Source: Onishia taeanensis
Lineage (GTDB): Bacteria; Pseudomonadota; Gammaproteobacteria; Pseudomonadales; Halomonadaceae
Direction of reading: 5' to 3'
DNA length: 64,000 bases
Assembly: GCF_003268885.1 (NCBI RefSeq)
Contig: NZ_QLSX01000010.1
Span: 1 to 64,000, forward strand
Part shown: one piece after another, positions 53,419-64,000 of the stretch
Position numbering within the stretch: the stretch's first letter is position 1
Layout of the letters: every line of letters begins with the position of its first letter
Notes under the pieces: generated by a model
What the model was told of the DNA's origin: nothing
Seen by the model: only the letters and a program-made list of their open reading frames with translations
Database searches by the model: none
Translations under genes and position numbers: made by a program

Positions 53419-54552
53419 TCAGGGCTCGGTCGGTGGTTCAGGGTCCGTCAATGGCGAGTCGGATGTAAAGGCCGTTTTATGGTATTCGCTCGCGGCCGCG
53501 ACCTCGGCGAGGCCAATTTCCTCTGGGGTGGGCGCCTCGCCACCGGCCAGAACCTGCAAGACGGTGTGGACGCCCTCGGATAGGGACTCGAGGTGATAGC
53601 CGCCTTCGAGCACCAGCGCGAGCCTTCCTTCGCAGTGCTGGTCGGCCAGGCCCTGAACGATCTCGGTCATGGCGGCAAACCCTTCGTAGCTCACGTTCAA
53701 ACAGAGATCGAGCCGGTGAGCATCGAAGCCGGCCGAGACCAGGATCAGGTCCGGCTGGAACCAGGCGGCGGCTGGTACCAGGATGTCGCGAAAGGCCATC
53801 AGCATGGCCTGGTCCCCAGACCCGCCCGGCAATGGCACGTTGACGGTGGTGCCTTCGCCGAGGCCGGCGCCGATGTCCTCTAGCCGGCCCGAGCCTGGAT
53901 AGAAGGGGGCCGCACGGTGAGTGTCGAACAGCATGACGTCTGGCGAGGCCCAGAAGATATCCTGAGTGCCGTTGGCATGGTGGGCGTCCCAGTCGACGAT
54001 TAAGACGCGCTCCATGCCTAACTCCTGCTGGGCATGGGCAGCGGCGACCGCCACATTATTGAAGAAACAGAAGCCGCGAGAGCGAGCCGGTTCAGCATGA
54101 TGCCCGGGGGGGCGACATAGTGCGAAGGCGCTTTGGGCCCGGCCCTTGCAGACAGCTTCCACGGCGGCGATAGCGGCGCCGGCAGCCACCTCGGCGGCCT
54201 CGATGCTGCCGGGGGATACTGCCGTGGTGTCGACATCCAGCCAGGCGTTCTTGCCCCGCATGCGCTCGATTTCCCGGAGGTGGGCGTCGGTGTGTACGCG
54301 GCCGAGCTGTTCTCGCGTGGCAGGTTCAGCGGTCTCGAAGCTCACGCCCAGAATGGGTTCGGCGGTGAGCCGCTCGGTGATGGCGGTGAGCCTTCCTGGA
54401 TGTTCGGGATATTTCCACTGCACGGCAAGGCCGTTGAGGATCTCCCTGACTCGTCGATCCAGGCGCCCTGGCAGGAAGGGGTCCTGGATGTCGGGCTGAT
54501 GGTTAAGCATGCGGTCGTCATTGATCACCAGCACTGAGCGGTCGCCGATCAC
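53419..54552 (-). CDS. Class II histone-deacetylase-family protein (acetylpolyamine amidohydrolase-like)
   Basis: A 377-residue zinc hydrolase. HPGRL near the N terminus, [20 protein letters not shown] with the catalytic His pair, [12 protein letters not shown] with Asp and His zinc ligands, and [10 protein letters not shown] with the second Asp ligand are all present. Bacterial members deacetylate acetylpolyamines, acetyl-lysine or acetoin-pathway proteins; the substrate is unknown. The GTG at 54552 is preferred because GGAG lies 7 bases before it, while the ATG two codons upstream (54558) abuts this site. It is convergent with ppiD and divergent from the COG0523 gene. Confidence 0.9.
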   Translation of the reverse strand: MIGDRSVLVINDDRMLNHQPDIQDPFLPGRLDRRVREILNGLAVQWKYPEHPGRLTAITERLTAEPILGVSFETAEPATREQLGRVHTDAHLREIERMRGKNAWLDVDTTAVSPGSIEAAEVAAGAAIAAVEAVCKGRAQSAFALCRPPGHHAEPARSRGFCFFNNVAVAAAHAQQELGMERVLIVDWDAHHANGTQDIFWASPDVMLFDTHRAAPFYPGSGRLEDIGAGLGEGTTVNVPLPGGSGDQAMLMAFRDILVPAAAWFQPDLILVSAGFDAHRLDLCLNVSYEGFAAMTEIVQGLADQHCEGRLALVLEGGYHLESLSEGVHTVLQVLAGGEAPTPEEIGLAEVAAASEYHKTAFTSDSPLTDPEPPTEP

Positions 54553-54714
54553 GAGCATTCTCCGTCACGTTGGGTGGTGCCCGACCGGTGCGCCGGGAGG
54601 GCTGTTTGATTCAGTGTCGTCCTCTCCTGCGTCTCAAGCAATTCGGCTTATGTACAGCGAATGGCTTTTCAGCCTTTCAGTGTGGTGTGCAGCGGACTGT
54701 TGAATCGGATTTTG

Positions 54715-54729
54715 TGTTATAAAGTAACA
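54715..54729 (+). promoter_or_regulatory. Zur-like zinc-repressor box
   Basis: TGTTATAAAGTAACA has TGTTA/TAACA arms and agrees with the remembered gammaproteobacterial Zur core TGTTATAATATAACA at 13 of 15 positions. It ends 42 bases before the COG0523 GTPase start and overlaps a TATAAA that may be the -10 element. Confidence 0.62.
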
Positions 54730-54771
54730 TAATTGTGCTTGCTTCATATTTGCCGACGTCATCGAGGATCC

Positions 54772-55923
54772 GTGCCAGTGCCTTCTCCATTGCCTTCATC
54801 CGCTTCTCGTTCTAGCACGCCCCTGTCAGGTGTCCCCGTGCATGTGATTACCGGGTTTCTCGGCAGTGGCAAGAGCACGCTGATTCGCCACTTGCTGGCC
54901 CATAAGCCTGTTGATGAGCGTTGGGTGTTAGTGATCAACGAGTTCGGTCAGATCGGTATCGATCAGACCATGTTCGACGAGCGCGAGGATGTGGTCGTCA
55001 AGGGGTTGCCGGGTGGCTGTCTGTGTTGCCAGTTGGCCTTCGTGCTGCAGGCCTCGCTGGTCAATCTGCTGCATCGCCATCGACCTGATCGGCTGATCAT
55101 CGAGCCTTCGGGGCTTGGCCATCCCGCGGGCCTTCTGGACCTGCTGCGTAGTGATGCCTTCGCCGAGGTGCTGGAGGTGCGCGATATCATTGCGTTGCTA
55201 GATCCACGCCGGCTCTCTGATCCGCGTTCACGAGAGCATGAGACCTTTCGCGATCAGTTGGAGATGGCCGATGGCGTGGCGCTGACCATGACCGACTTGG
55301 CCACGGATCAGCAGTGCCGGGAAGCCCAGACGTATCTCGCCGATTTATGGCCTGCCAAGCGCTGGGTCGAGGAGGCGCCACACGGGCAGCTGTCGGTGTC
55401 GCGTTTGCTCGGCGACCCTGTGCGAGGGGATGACCCGACGGGAGCCGGCGTTACCCATAGTACTTTCGTTAATCAAAGTACAGGTGCCACGGTGCCGTCA
55501 CGGCCGATGCCGCACTCCAGAGCTCATGAAGGACAGGTTCCGGTCACGCTGGATACCTTCGCTTATCGTGAGCCTGCCCCTGGGGCGCCAGTGTGTGATG
55601 AAGGAGGGTCGCTCGGCTTTCGCAGCCTGGGATGGCGCTTTCATGCCAACGACGTGTTTTCGCTGGATGCGCTGGCTCAGCTGCTGGAGTCGCTGCCCGC
55701 AGCGCTGCGTATCAAGGCGGTGGTGCACACTGAATCAGGTTGGAAGTGCTACAACCGGGCCGCGGGGCGGGTGACGCTTACGGCGGCCAGTTGGAGGCGG
55801 GATTCTCGCCTCGAGCTGATCATGGAAGCGGGCAGCCAAGGCTTGCCCGAGGCAGCGTCGCTAGAAGCGAGTCTGCTGGCCTGTCGAGAAGAGGGAGAAT
55901 CTGCGCTGAACTCGCTCCGCTAG
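54772..55923 (+). CDS. COG0523 (CobW-type) GTPase, probable zinc metallochaperone
   Basis: A 383-residue G3E-family GTPase. The P-loop is GFLGSGKSTL, switch and base motifs include INEFGQIGID and the metal-binding CxCC motif is GGCLCCQ. The C-terminal CobW_C domain is present (FRSLGWRFHANDVFSLDAL). Members behind Zur boxes deliver zinc during starvation. The start is uncertain: GTG at 54772 lies 4 bases after GAGG and another in-frame GTG follows at 54778; a TTG at 54733 is unlikely. A stretch in the middle (about 235-275) is a variable linker. Confidence 0.87.
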   Translation: MPVPSPLPSSASRSSTPLSGVPVHVITGFLGSGKSTLIRHLLAHKPVDERWVLVINEFGQIGIDQTMFDEREDVVVKGLPGGCLCCQLAFVLQASLVNLLHRHRPDRLIIEPSGLGHPAGLLDLLRSDAFAEVLEVRDIIALLDPRRLSDPRSREHETFRDQLEMADGVALTMTDLATDQQCREAQTYLADLWPAKRWVEEAPHGQLSVSRLLGDPVRGDDPTGAGVTHSTFVNQSTGATVPSRPMPHSRAHEGQVPVTLDTFAYREPAPGAPVCDEGGSLGFRSLGWRFHANDVFSLDALAQLLESLPAALRIKAVVHTESGWKCYNRAAGRVTLTAASWRRDSRLELIMEAGSQGLPEAASLEASLLACREEGESALNSLR

Positions 55924-56043
55924 GGGCGCTGACGCTGCCTTTAGGGGGCGGTGGGTGGTACAATTTCGCATTGCTATCACGAAGCTAGCCTTGCCAGCCT
56001 CACGTAGCGCCAAACAGTCGCAGTGCAAAGGATTTGACGACCC

Positions 56044-58767
56044 ATGGGTGACATCGCCAGAGAGATTCTGCCAGTCAACATCGAGGACGAGCTCAAGCAG
56101 TCGTATCTCGATTACGCCATGAGCGTGATCATCGGCCGGGCGCTGCCCGACGTGCGTGATGGCCTCAAGCCGGTGCACCGGCGTGTGCTGTTCGCCATGC
56201 ACGAATTGAACAACGACTGGAACAAACCCTACAAGAAGTCGGCCCGTGTAGTCGGTGACGTCATCGGTAAGTATCACCCGCATGGTGATAGTGCGGTGTA
56301 CGACACCATCGTACGCATGGCGCAGGATTTCTCGATGCGCCACGTGCTGGTCGACGGTCAGGGTAACTTCGGTTCCATCGACGGTGATAACGCCGCCGCC
56401 ATGCGTTATACCGAGGTGCGCATGGCCAAGCTCTCTCATGAGCTGCTGGCCGATCTCGAGAAGGATACCGTCGACTGGGTCGACAACTATGACGGCACCG
56501 AGCGGATTCCCGAGGTGCTGCCGACCAAGGTTCCCAACCTGCTGATCAATGGCAGCTCCGGTATTGCCGTGGGCATGGCCACCAACATCCCTCCCCACAA
56601 CATGAACGAGGTGATCAGCGGCTGCCTGGCGTTGATCGACGACCACACGCTGTCGATCGATGACCTGATGGAATACATCCAGGCGCCTGACTTCCCCACC
56701 GGGGGCATCATCAACGGTAAGGCCGGGATTCTCGATGCGTACCGTACCGGTCGTGGGCGCATTTATGTGCGCGCGCGTCACACCATCGAGCATGATGACA
56801 AGACCGGCCGGGACCACATCATCGTCAACGAGCTGCCGTATCAGGTAAACAAGGCCCGCTTGATCGAAAAGATTGCCGAACTGGTCAAGGACAAGAGGAT
56901 CGACGGCATCGCCGAGCTGCGCGACGAGTCCGACAAGGACGGCCTGCGCGTGGTGATCGAGGTCAAGCGCGGCGAGAGCGGTGAGGTGGTGGTCAATAAC
57001 CTCTTCGCCCAGACGCAGCTGCAGAACGTTTTCGGCATCAACATGGTCGCGCTGTCTGACGGCCAGCCGAAGACGCTTAACCTCAAGCAGATGCTCGAGG
57101 CCTTCATTCGCCACCGTCGCGAAGTCGTCACCCGCCGTACGCTCTTCGAACTGCGCAAGGCTCGTGAACGCGGTCATATTCTCGAGGGCCTGGCGGTCGC
57201 GATCTCCAACATCGACGAGGTGATCGAGCTGATCAAGGCCTCGCCGTCGGCCGCTGAAGCCAAGGACAAGCTGCTGGCCCGTGACTGGCAGCCGGGTCAG
57301 GTGACCGGCATGCTGGAGCGTGCCGGTGCGACTTCCTGCAAGCCCGAGGACCTGGAAGAAGGCTTCGGTCTCGACCAGGCAGGCCAGCAATATCGCCTCT
57401 CGCCGGCCCAGGCCCAGGCCATTCTCGAGCTGCGCCTGCATCGCCTGACCGGTCTCGAGACCGAGAAACTGCTCAACGAGTACCTGGGCATCCTCGAGAA
57501 AATTGCCGAGCTAACCGCGATTCTGGCCTCTGCCGACCGCCTGCTCGAGGTGATTCGCGAGGAGCTCGAAGCGATCCGCGATCAGTATGGCGACGCGCGC
57601 CGCACCGAAATCCAGATCAGTCACCTCGACCTGCATATCGAAGACCTGATCGCCGAAGAAGACATGGTGGTAACCATTTCTCGCAGCGGCTATGCCAAGA
57701 CGCAGCCGCTGTCCGACTACCAGGCCCAGCGCCGCGGTGGGCGTGGCAAGTCAGCGACGGCGATGAAGGATGAAGACGTCATCGAACACCTGCTGGTGGC
57801 CTCGACCCACGACACCGTGCTGTTGTTCACCAACAAGGGCAAGGTCTACTGGCTCAAAGTCTACGAGATGCCCAACGCCAGCCGTGGCTCGCGGGGCAAG
57901 CCGCTGGTCAACCTGCTGCCGCTTGATGAGGGCGAGGCGGTGAGCGCCATGCTGCCGGTGCGCGAGTATCGCGAGGACAGCTTTATCTTCTTCGCTACCG
58001 CCAAGGGTACGGTCAAGCGCACCAGCCTCGATCAGTTCTCGCGTCCGCGTAGCGTTGGCCTGATCGCCATCGACATCGACGACGACGATCAACTGATCGG
58101 TGCCGCCATTACGTCTGGCTCTGATCACGCCATGCTGTTGTCCTCCAACGGCAAGGCCATCCGCTTCGAGGAATCCCATGTCCGTTCCATGGGGCGCACC
58201 GCTCGCGGCGTGCGTGGCATGCGCCTGCAGGAGGACGCTCGGGTGATCAGCCTGATCATTCCGCAGTCCCAGCAGGTCGATGTCGAGGACGACGCCGAAA
58301 GCGGCGATGAGGTCCAGCCGGATGTGGTGGCCAATGATGGACAGATCTACATTCTGACCGCCTCCGAGCGCGGCTATGGCAAGCGTACTCGTCTCGAGGA
58401 GTTCCCGCTGCGCGGGCGCGGTGGTCAGGGCGTGATCGCCATGCAGACCAGCCAACGCAACGGCGACCTGGTCGCGGCGATGCAGGTCTACTCTGCCGAC
58501 GAGATGATGCTGATCACCGACAAGGGCACCCTGGTGCGCACGCGCGTCGAGGAGGTTTCCACTACTTCTCGCAACACCCAGGGCGTGATGCTGATCCGCC
58601 TGGGCGAGCGCGAGGCGCTGGTCAAAACGGTGCGTATCGACGAGCCGGAGGAAGAAGCGCTTAGCGGCGAGACGCTTGACGGAGCTGCTGACGGGACGCT
58701 TGAGGCGGGCGCCGACGACGCCTCAAGCGAAGCCTCCGAAGAGGGGTCTGACAGCGATGCGCCCTAA
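56044..58767 (+). CDS. gyrA: DNA gyrase subunit A
   Basis: A 907-residue topoisomerase subunit that breaks and rejoins DNA in supercoiling. The catalytic Tyr is Y122 in [10 protein letters not shown]. The quinolone-resistance region reads [14 protein letters not shown] with Ser 83 and Asp 87, the susceptible residues in E. coli numbering. The C-terminal wheel contains the GyrA box QRRGGRGKS. The tail (about 865-907) is an acidic Asp/Glu/Ser-rich extension, in line with a halophile. The ATG at 56044 matches the family N terminus. Confidence 0.98.
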   Translation: MGDIAREILPVNIEDELKQSYLDYAMSVIIGRALPDVRDGLKPVHRRVLFAMHELNNDWNKPYKKSARVVGDVIGKYHPHGDSAVYDTIVRMAQDFSMRHVLVDGQGNFGSIDGDNAAAMRYTEVRMAKLSHELLADLEKDTVDWVDNYDGTERIPEVLPTKVPNLLINGSSGIAVGMATNIPPHNMNEVISGCLALIDDHTLSIDDLMEYIQAPDFPTGGIINGKAGILDAYRTGRGRIYVRARHTIEHDDKTGRDHIIVNELPYQVNKARLIEKIAELVKDKRIDGIAELRDESDKDGLRVVIEVKRGESGEVVVNNLFAQTQLQNVFGINMVALSDGQPKTLNLKQMLEAFIRHRREVVTRRTLFELRKARERGHILEGLAVAISNIDEVIELIKASPSAAEAKDKLLARDWQPGQVTGMLERAGATSCKPEDLEEGFGLDQAGQQYRLSPAQAQAILELRLHRLTGLETEKLLNEYLGILEKIAELTAILASADRLLEVIREELEAIRDQYGDARRTEIQISHLDLHIEDLIAEEDMVVTISRSGYAKTQPLSDYQAQRRGGRGKSATAMKDEDVIEHLLVASTHDTVLLFTNKGKVYWLKVYEMPNASRGSRGKPLVNLLPLDEGEAVSAMLPVREYREDSFIFFATAKGTVKRTSLDQFSRPRSVGLIAIDIDDDDQLIGAAITSGSDHAMLLSSNGKAIRFEESHVRSMGRTARGVRGMRLQEDARVISLIIPQSQQVDVEDDAESGDEVQPDVVANDGQIYILTASERGYGKRTRLEEFPLRGRGGQGVIAMQTSQRNGDLVAAMQVYSADEMMLITDKGTLVRTRVEEVSTTSRNTQGVMLIRLGEREALVKTVRIDEPEEEALSGETLDGAADGTLEAGADDASSEASEEGSDSDAP

Positions 58768-58819
58768 GGCGATCACTGAGCGCCGTTAGCCGACACCATC
58801 ATTCTGGAATACAACGCTG

Positions 58820-59920
58820 ATGACACGTCATTATAATTTTTGTGCGGGACCGGCGGCGCTGCCGACCGCCGTCCTGGAGAAGGCCCGGGAAGAGCTGCTC
58901 GATTACCAGGGGCGTGGCCTTTCGGTGATGGAGATGAGCCACCGTAGCGCCGAGTTCGTTGCCATCGCCGAGCAGGCCGAGGCGGATCTGCGCGAGCTGC
59001 TGGCCGTGCCCGATAACTACCGGGTGCTGTTCCTGCAGGGCGGTGCGTCGATGCAGTTTGCGATGCTGCCCTACAACCTGCTTGGCCAGGGCGGCACGCC
59101 GAACTACCTCTATACCGGTATCTGGGGCAAGAAGGCCATCGCCGAAGCGCGTCACCTGGCCGGTGCCCATGTGGCGGCTTCCAGCGAGGCCAATGGCCTC
59201 ATCGCCGTGCCACGCCAGGCCGATATCGCGCTGTCGAGCGATGCCGCCTATCTCCACTATACGAGCAACGAAACCATCGGCGGTCTCGAGTTCGACTATG
59301 TGCCCGAGGGGCGTCTGGCCGATGGCAGCGAAGTGCCGGTGGTCTGCGATATGTCCTCGTCGATTCTCTCCGGCCCGCTGGATGTCTCGCGGTTTGGCGT
59401 GATCTACGCAGGAGCCCAGAAAAACATCGGCCCGGCCGGCCTGACGCTGGTGATCGTGCGCGATGACCTGCTTGACAGGGCGCGTCCCGATACGCCGACC
59501 ATGTTTAACTACAAGGTCATGGCCGAGCATGGCTCTATGTACAACACGCCGCCTACCTATAGCTGGTACTTGGCGGGTCTGGTGTTCCAGTGGCTGAAGC
59601 ACGAGATCGGCGGTCTTGAGGCGATGAATGCCCTCAACAATCGCAAGGCCGCCAAGTTGTATGACGCCATCGACCAGAGCGGTATGTATTCCAACCCGAT
59701 CGCGGTGGCCAACCGTTCGCGCATGAATGTGCCCTTCGTGCTGGCCGATGATCGCCTCGACAGGGCTTTCCTGGCCGAATCCGAAGAGGCCGGCCTGCTC
59801 AATCTCAAGGGCCATCGCAGCGTGGGAGGCATGCGCGCGAGCCTCTATAACGCGGTGCCCGAGTCCGGGGTCGATACCCTGGTGGAGTTTATGGCCGACT
59901 TCGAACGTCGGCGCGGCTAG
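58820..59920 (+). CDS. serC: Phosphoserine aminotransferase
   Basis: A 366-residue PLP enzyme of serine (and pyridoxine) biosynthesis. RHYNFCAGPAALP is the typical start, FLQGGASMQFAMLPYN binds phosphate, and the PLP Lys is in YAGAQKNIGPAGL. It lies between gyrA and pheA, a conserved gammaproteobacterial order. The ribosome-binding site is weak. Confidence 0.97.
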   Translation: MTRHYNFCAGPAALPTAVLEKAREELLDYQGRGLSVMEMSHRSAEFVAIAEQAEADLRELLAVPDNYRVLFLQGGASMQFAMLPYNLLGQGGTPNYLYTGIWGKKAIAEARHLAGAHVAASSEANGLIAVPRQADIALSSDAAYLHYTSNETIGGLEFDYVPEGRLADGSEVPVVCDMSSSILSGPLDVSRFGVIYAGAQKNIGPAGLTLVIVRDDLLDRARPDTPTMFNYKVMAEHGSMYNTPPTYSWYLAGLVFQWLKHEIGGLEAMNALNNRKAAKLYDAIDQSGMYSNPIAVANRSRMNVPFVLADDRLDRAFLAESEEAGLLNLKGHRSVGGMRASLYNAVPESGVDTLVEFMADFERRRG

Positions 59921-60009
59921 CGTCGCAGCGGGCGGCACGCCCGGGGCCATTGGCGCTGGGTGCTGGCCGTACCATTGTCGAATCAGGGGTTTAGTGTAGG
60001 GGAAATCGA

Positions 60010-61101
60010 ATGAGTGACACCCCCATCGATCTCGATGCGCTGCGTCAGCGCATCGATGGCCTGGATGGTGAAATCCTTCGCCTGATCAGCGAGCGCGCCC
60101 AGTGCGCGGGTCAGGTAGCCAAGGTCAAGACCGATTCCGACCCGGATGCGGTCTTCTATCGGCCAGAGCGTGAGGCTCAAGTGCTCAGGCGCATCATGTC
60201 CCTCAATCAGGGGCCGCTGGATGCCGAGGAAATGGCGCGGCTGTTCCGCGAGATCATGTCGGCCTGCCTAGCGCTCGAGAAGCCGGTCAAGGTGGCTTAC
60301 CTGGGGCCCGAAGGCACCTTCACCCAGCAGGCGGCGCTCAAGCACTTCGGCGAGAGTGCCGTCAGCCTGCCGATGGCCGCCATCGACGAGGTGTTCAGGG
60401 AGGTCGAGGCCGGCGCCGTCAATTACGGCGTGGTGCCGGTGGAAAACTCCACCGAAGGCGTAGTGAACCACACCCTCGATTCCTTCATGGACTCCTCCAT
60501 GCGCATCTGCGGCGAGGTGGTGCTGCGCATTCATCACCACCTGCTGGTGTCGAGCAATACTCGCCGTGACAAGGTCTCGCGGGTCTATTCGCATCCGCAG
60601 TCCTTCGCACAGTGCCGCAAGTGGCTGGATGCCCATTATCCGCATGCTGAGCGGGTGCCCGTCTCATCCAACGCCGAGGCGGCCAAACTGGTCAAGACCG
60701 AGTGGCATAGCGCGGCGATTGCCGGCGATATGGCAGCCAAGCTCTATGGTCTCGAGAAGATTGCCGAGACGATCGAGGATCGCCCGGATAATTCGACTCG
60801 CTTTCTGATCATCGGCAATCAGGACGTGCCGTCTTCGGGTGAGGACAAGACGTCCATCGTGGTTGCCATGCGCAACCAGCCCGGCGCCCTGCATGACTTG
60901 CTGGAACCCTTCCATCGGCATCAGATCGACCTGACGCGCCTCGAGACTCGGCCGTCGCGCACTGGGGTGTGGAACTACGTGTTCTTCATCGACTTCCATG
61001 GCCACCGCGATGATACGCAAGTGGCGGCCATGCTGGAGGAAGTGCAATTGCGTTGCGCCGAACTCAAGGTGCTGGGCTCCTATCCGGTGGGCGTGCTCTG
61101 A
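60010..61101 (+). CDS. pheA: Bifunctional chorismate mutase/prephenate dehydratase
   Basis: A 363-residue enzyme for the two steps to phenylpyruvate. The AroQ chorismate mutase domain occupies about 1-90 (LRQRIDGLDGEILRLISERA), the dehydratase follows with YLGPEGTFTQQAA and GVVPVENSTEGVVNHTLD, and the C-terminal ACT domain (NQPGALHDLLEPF, LTRLETRPSR) confers phenylalanine feedback. GGGGAAA lies before the ATG. It is followed 2 bases later by the tyrA/aroA fusion gene. Confidence 0.97.
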   Translation: MSDTPIDLDALRQRIDGLDGEILRLISERAQCAGQVAKVKTDSDPDAVFYRPEREAQVLRRIMSLNQGPLDAEEMARLFREIMSACLALEKPVKVAYLGPEGTFTQQAALKHFGESAVSLPMAAIDEVFREVEAGAVNYGVVPVENSTEGVVNHTLDSFMDSSMRICGEVVLRIHHHLLVSSNTRRDKVSRVYSHPQSFAQCRKWLDAHYPHAERVPVSSNAEAAKLVKTEWHSAAIAGDMAAKLYGLEKIAETIEDRPDNSTRFLIIGNQDVPSSGEDKTSIVVAMRNQPGALHDLLEPFHRHQIDLTRLETRPSRTGVWNYVFFIDFHGHRDDTQVAAMLEEVQLRCAELKVLGSYPVGVL

Positions 61102-61103
61102 TC

Positions 61104-63443
61104 ATGATGGCGTCTTCCAGGCCTCAGTCGGCGACGCCGTCCGTCCCGGATGCGAGCAGACTCGGCGAGCCCCAGCTATTGATCCTCGGGCTCGGGCTGA
61201 TCGGCGGCTCGCTTGCCGCGGCCCTCAAGGCCGGCGGTTTTGCTGGCACTATTCTGGCCTGTGACCGGGATGCCGACGAAATCGCTCGCGGTATCGAGAT
61301 GGGCATCATCGATGGCGGCGACACCGATCTTACCGCCGTGCTGCCGGGCAGTAGCCTGGTCGTGCTGGCGGTGCCGGTGCTGGCCATGGATGCGGTGATG
61401 GGGGCCTTGGCCGCGGGGCTGCACATGTCCGATGCCGAGGTCGTGATCACCGATGTCGGCAGCACCAAGGCGGCGATTCGCGATGCTGCCGAGCGCATCT
61501 TCGGTGAGCTGCCGGCCAACCTGGTGCTGGGGCATCCGATTGCCGGCTCCGAGAAGAGTGGGGTGTCAGCCTCCAACCCCACACTATATCGCCAGCACAA
61601 GGTCATCATGACGCCCGACGAGAGGACGGCCCCCGAGGCGCTGTCTCGGGTGCGTGCCCTGTGGCAATCCTGCGGCGCCACGGTGCTCGAGATGTCGGTT
61701 GAGCGCCATGATCAGGTGCTGGCGCGTACCAGCCATCTTCCACATCTGCTGGCTTTCTCGCTGGTGGATACCCTGGCTCGCCAGGATGAGCGGCTGGAGA
61801 TCTTTCGCTACGCTGCCGGTGGCTTTCGTGATTTTACCCGTATCGCCGGCAGTGATCCGGTGATGTGGCGGGATATCTTTACGGCCAATCGCGACGCAGT
61901 GCTGCAGGCGCTCGATGATTTCGAGGGCGGCGTGGCGCGGTTGCGTCGTGCCGTGGAAGAGGGCGACGGCGATGCCATGCTCGGCATCCTCGACCGTGCC
62001 AGCCATGCGCGGCAATATTTCGATACGCTGTTAAACCAGACCAGTTATCAGGCGGGTTATCAGACCATGCAAGACAATTCCATGCGCTACCGGGTCAGCC
62101 CCGGTGGCAGCGTCGCCGGGCGCATCCGCGTGCCGGGTGACAAGTCAGTGTCGCACCGTTCCATCATGCTCGGCGCGTTGGCCGAGGGCGTAACCGAGGT
62201 CAAGGGCTTCCTAGAGGGTGAGGACAGTCTGGCTACCCTCCAGGCCTTTCGCGAGATGGGCGTTGCTATCGAAGGGCCGCACCAGGGGCGGGTGACCATC
62301 CATGGCGTTGGCATGCACGGCCTCAAGGCCCCGGCAGGGCCGATTTACGTGGGCAATTCCGGCACGGCCATGCGCCTGTTCACCGGTCTGCTGGCTGGCC
62401 AGGCCTTCGACAGCGAACTGACCGGCGACGCCTCGTTGACCAAACGGCCGATGGGGCGAGTGGCCGACCCGCTGCGCCTGATGGGTGCCAAGATCGATAC
62501 CGCCGAAGGTGGGCGTCCGCCGCTGAAGATTCATGGCGGCCAGCCGCTCAAGGGCATCGACTATGCCATGCCGATGGCCAGTGCACAGGTCAAGTCCTGC
62601 CTGCTGCTAGCCGGCATGTATGCCGAGGGCGAGACCCGCGTCAAGGAGCCGGCACCGACCCGCGATCACACCGAGCGCATGCTCAATGGCTTCGGGTATC
62701 CGGTCGAGCGCGAGGGTGACACTGCCTGGCTCAACGGCGGCGGCTCGCTCAGCGCAGGCCCGATCGACGTGCCCTCCGATATCTCCTCGGCGACCTTCTT
62801 CCTGGTCGCCGCAGCGATCACGCCAGGTGCCGACCTGACGCTCGAGCATGTCGGTATCAATCCGACCCGTATCGGGGTGATCAATATCCTCAAGCTTATG
62901 GGCGCCGACCTCGAGCTATCCCAGCAGCATGAGGTTGGCGGAGAGCCGGTCGCGGATATCAGAGTGCGCTATGCGCCGCTGAAGGGTATCGATATTCCGG
63001 TCGACCAGGTGCCGCTAGCCATCGACGAGTTCCCGGCGCTGTTTATCGCCGCCGCCAATGCGCAAGGCAGGACTCGCCTGCGCGGGGCAGAAGAATTGCG
63101 CGTCAAGGAGTCTGATCGTATCCAGGCCATGGCCGATGGCCTGGATATTCTCGGCGTCGAGAATACCGTGGTGGCCGACGGTATAGACATCGTCGGCGGT
63201 GACAATGGTTCCGGCGCGCCGAATTACGGCGGCGGTCATGTCGATAGTCTCGGCGATCACCGCATTGCCATGGCCTTCGCGATAGCAGGGCTGCGTGCCC
63301 GTGACGAGATCGTGATAGATGACTGTGCCAATGTAGCCACCTCCTTCCCTGGCTTCGTCGAGCTGGCGCGCCGTGTTGGACTGACCGTCGTCCCCGAGTC
63401 TGGTGCGGAGTCCGTGGCCTGTGAACAGCAGGAGGATGCATGA
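61104..63443 (+). CDS. Prephenate dehydrogenase / 5-enolpyruvylshikimate-3-phosphate synthase fusion (TyrA-AroA)
   Basis: A 779-residue two-enzyme protein. Residues about 20-300 are a prephenate dehydrogenase: [16 protein letters not shown] is the NAD motif and [13 protein letters not shown] the substrate segment. From about 330 an EPSP synthase follows: [48 protein letters not shown], and [15 protein letters not shown]. Such fusions are common in Pseudomonas and Halomonas. The ATG at 61104 follows the pheA stop by 2 bases; the longer frame from 61053 overlaps pheA. It catalyses two separate steps around chorismate and tyrosine. Confidence 0.96.
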   Translation: MMASSRPQSATPSVPDASRLGEPQLLILGLGLIGGSLAAALKAGGFAGTILACDRDADEIARGIEMGIIDGGDTDLTAVLPGSSLVVLAVPVLAMDAVMGALAAGLHMSDAEVVITDVGSTKAAIRDAAERIFGELPANLVLGHPIAGSEKSGVSASNPTLYRQHKVIMTPDERTAPEALSRVRALWQSCGATVLEMSVERHDQVLARTSHLPHLLAFSLVDTLARQDERLEIFRYAAGGFRDFTRIAGSDPVMWRDIFTANRDAVLQALDDFEGGVARLRRAVEEGDGDAMLGILDRASHARQYFDTLLNQTSYQAGYQTMQDNSMRYRVSPGGSVAGRIRVPGDKSVSHRSIMLGALAEGVTEVKGFLEGEDSLATLQAFREMGVAIEGPHQGRVTIHGVGMHGLKAPAGPIYVGNSGTAMRLFTGLLAGQAFDSELTGDASLTKRPMGRVADPLRLMGAKIDTAEGGRPPLKIHGGQPLKGIDYAMPMASAQVKSCLLLAGMYAEGETRVKEPAPTRDHTERMLNGFGYPVEREGDTAWLNGGGSLSAGPIDVPSDISSATFFLVAAAITPGADLTLEHVGINPTRIGVINILKLMGADLELSQQHEVGGEPVADIRVRYAPLKGIDIPVDQVPLAIDEFPALFIAAANAQGRTRLRGAEELRVKESDRIQAMADGLDILGVENTVVADGIDIVGGDNGSGAPNYGGGHVDSLGDHRIAMAFAIAGLRARDEIVIDDCANVATSFPGFVELARRVGLTVVPESGAESVACEQQEDA

Positions 63444-64000
63444 GCGATGCCGAAACACGGGTGCTGACCATCGATGGTCCCGGTGGGGCCGGCAAGGGCA
63501 CCATCAGCCGTCTGGTCGCCGAGGGGCTGGGTTGGCATCTGCTGGACAGCGGGGCGCTCTATCGGCTGACCGCCCTGGCGGCCATGCGCCATGCGGTGGA
63601 TCTGGCTGACGAGGCGTCCCTGGCAACACTGGCCTCCAACCTGGACGTGGTCTTCGTTCCCGACGAGGGCGGGAGCCGCGTGCTGCTGGAAGGGGATGAC
63701 GTCAGCCGGGAGATCCGCACCGAGCAGGCCGGCGACCGAGCCTCTCAGGTGGCCGCGTTGCCGAAGGTGCGTCAGGCACTGCTGAATCGTCAGCGAGACT
63801 TTCTCAAGGCTCCGGGCCTGGTGGCCGACGGCCGTGACATGGGGACCGTGGTATTCCCCGCGGCCCCTCTCAAGGTGTTCCTGACCGCCAGCGCCGAGGA
63901 GCGAGCCAAGCGTCGCCATCTGCAGTTGCGGGAAGCGGGGCAGGATGCTAGTCTACCGAGTCTTTTAAAGGAGATTCAGGCCCGCGATGCGCGAGATATG
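63440..64000 (+). CDS. cmk: Cytidylate kinase (cut by the window end)
   Basis: The ATG at 63440 overlaps the aroA stop by 4 bases, with AGGAGGA immediately upstream. The frame stays open to the last base, giving 187 residues of the about 225 expected. [12 protein letters not shown] is the P-loop, [11 protein letters not shown] and [12 protein letters not shown] bind the nucleoside monophosphate. It phosphorylates CMP/dCMP. In relatives rpsA follows. Confidence 0.96.
   Translation, partial: MSDAETRVLTIDGPGGAGKGTISRLVAEGLGWHLLDSGALYRLTALAAMRHAVDLADEASLATLASNLDVVFVPDEGGSRVLLEGDDVSREIRTEQAGDRASQVAALPKVRQALLNRQRDFLKAPGLVADGRDMGTVVFPAAPLKVFLTASAEERAKRRHLQLREAGQDASLPSLLKEIQARDARDM

Overview
The window is a high-GC bacterial chromosome segment. 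Its gene content and order (tig-clpP-clpX-lon-hupB-ppiD; gyrA-serC-pheA-tyrA/aroA fusion-cmk; luxS-mtnN; ppsA/ppsR; acnB) and its acidic proteins point to a halophilic gammaproteobacterium, most likely Halomonas or a close Halomonadaceae relative. That assignment is inferred from gene content and recall, not from a search.

Layout. (1) Positions 1-2775 are accessory DNA, visibly AT-richer than the rest: the 3' end of an IS3-family element, then an integron-type gene-cassette array on the minus strand with two clear attC sites. Reading along the minus strand, the cassettes carry a GIY-YIG-fold protein, then a two-gene unit of a CD-NTase (SMODS-type nucleotidyltransferase) followed by a SLATT two-TM protein, then a cassette ORF that runs out in the IS end. 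The CD-NTase/SLATT pair looks like a minimal CBASS-type anti-phage system packaged as one mobile cassette, and is the most interesting object here. No integrase gene is visible in the window. (2) 2776-3371 is gene-free and ends in a strong palindromic terminator. (3) 3372-9494 is acyl-CoA catabolism: an AMP-forming acyl-CoA synthetase, a LiuR-like MerR regulator with a palindromic operator, and an isobutyryl-CoA-type dehydrogenase, 3-hydroxyisobutyryl-CoA hydrolase and 3-hydroxyisobutyrate dehydrogenase (the valine branch). (4) 9721-13829 has a MATE exporter, then glutaryl-CoA dehydrogenase with a class III CoA-transferase (glutarate/lysine breakdown). (5) ppsR and ppsA are divergent, followed by a molybdenum hydroxylase operon (iorA-iorB-xdhC type). 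(6) 21820-29340 holds an orphan betaine-type binding protein, a CigR-like protein, an RraA-family protein, a small outer-membrane barrel, acnB, a DUF1289 protein and MiaE.

(7) 29533-33459 encodes a 1308-residue SARP/cyclase-like/ATPase/TPR regulator. (8) A minus-strand queC-queE-queD-ykgJ operon with overlapping genes makes the 7-deazaguanine precursor; an OlsF-like bifunctional acyltransferase is divergent from it. (9) 38341-43700 holds small housekeeping genes, a type I asparaginase, a lipoprotein esterase, mtnN-luxS (SAH detoxification) and folD. (10) Four tRNA genes (Pro, Arg, His, His) precede the proteostasis block tig-clpP-clpX-lon-hupB-ppiD, with sigma-32-like promoters before tig and lon. 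(11) 53419-64000 has a deacetylase-family enzyme, a COG0523 GTPase behind a Zur-like box, gyrA, and the serine/aromatic amino-acid genes running into cmk, which is cut by the window end.

Two architectural themes recur. Terminators are often near-perfect palindromes. Many intergenic gaps carry short, locus-specific tandem repeats with periods of 12-18 bp and unrelated sequences, as well as one 145-bp MITE-like hairpin element.
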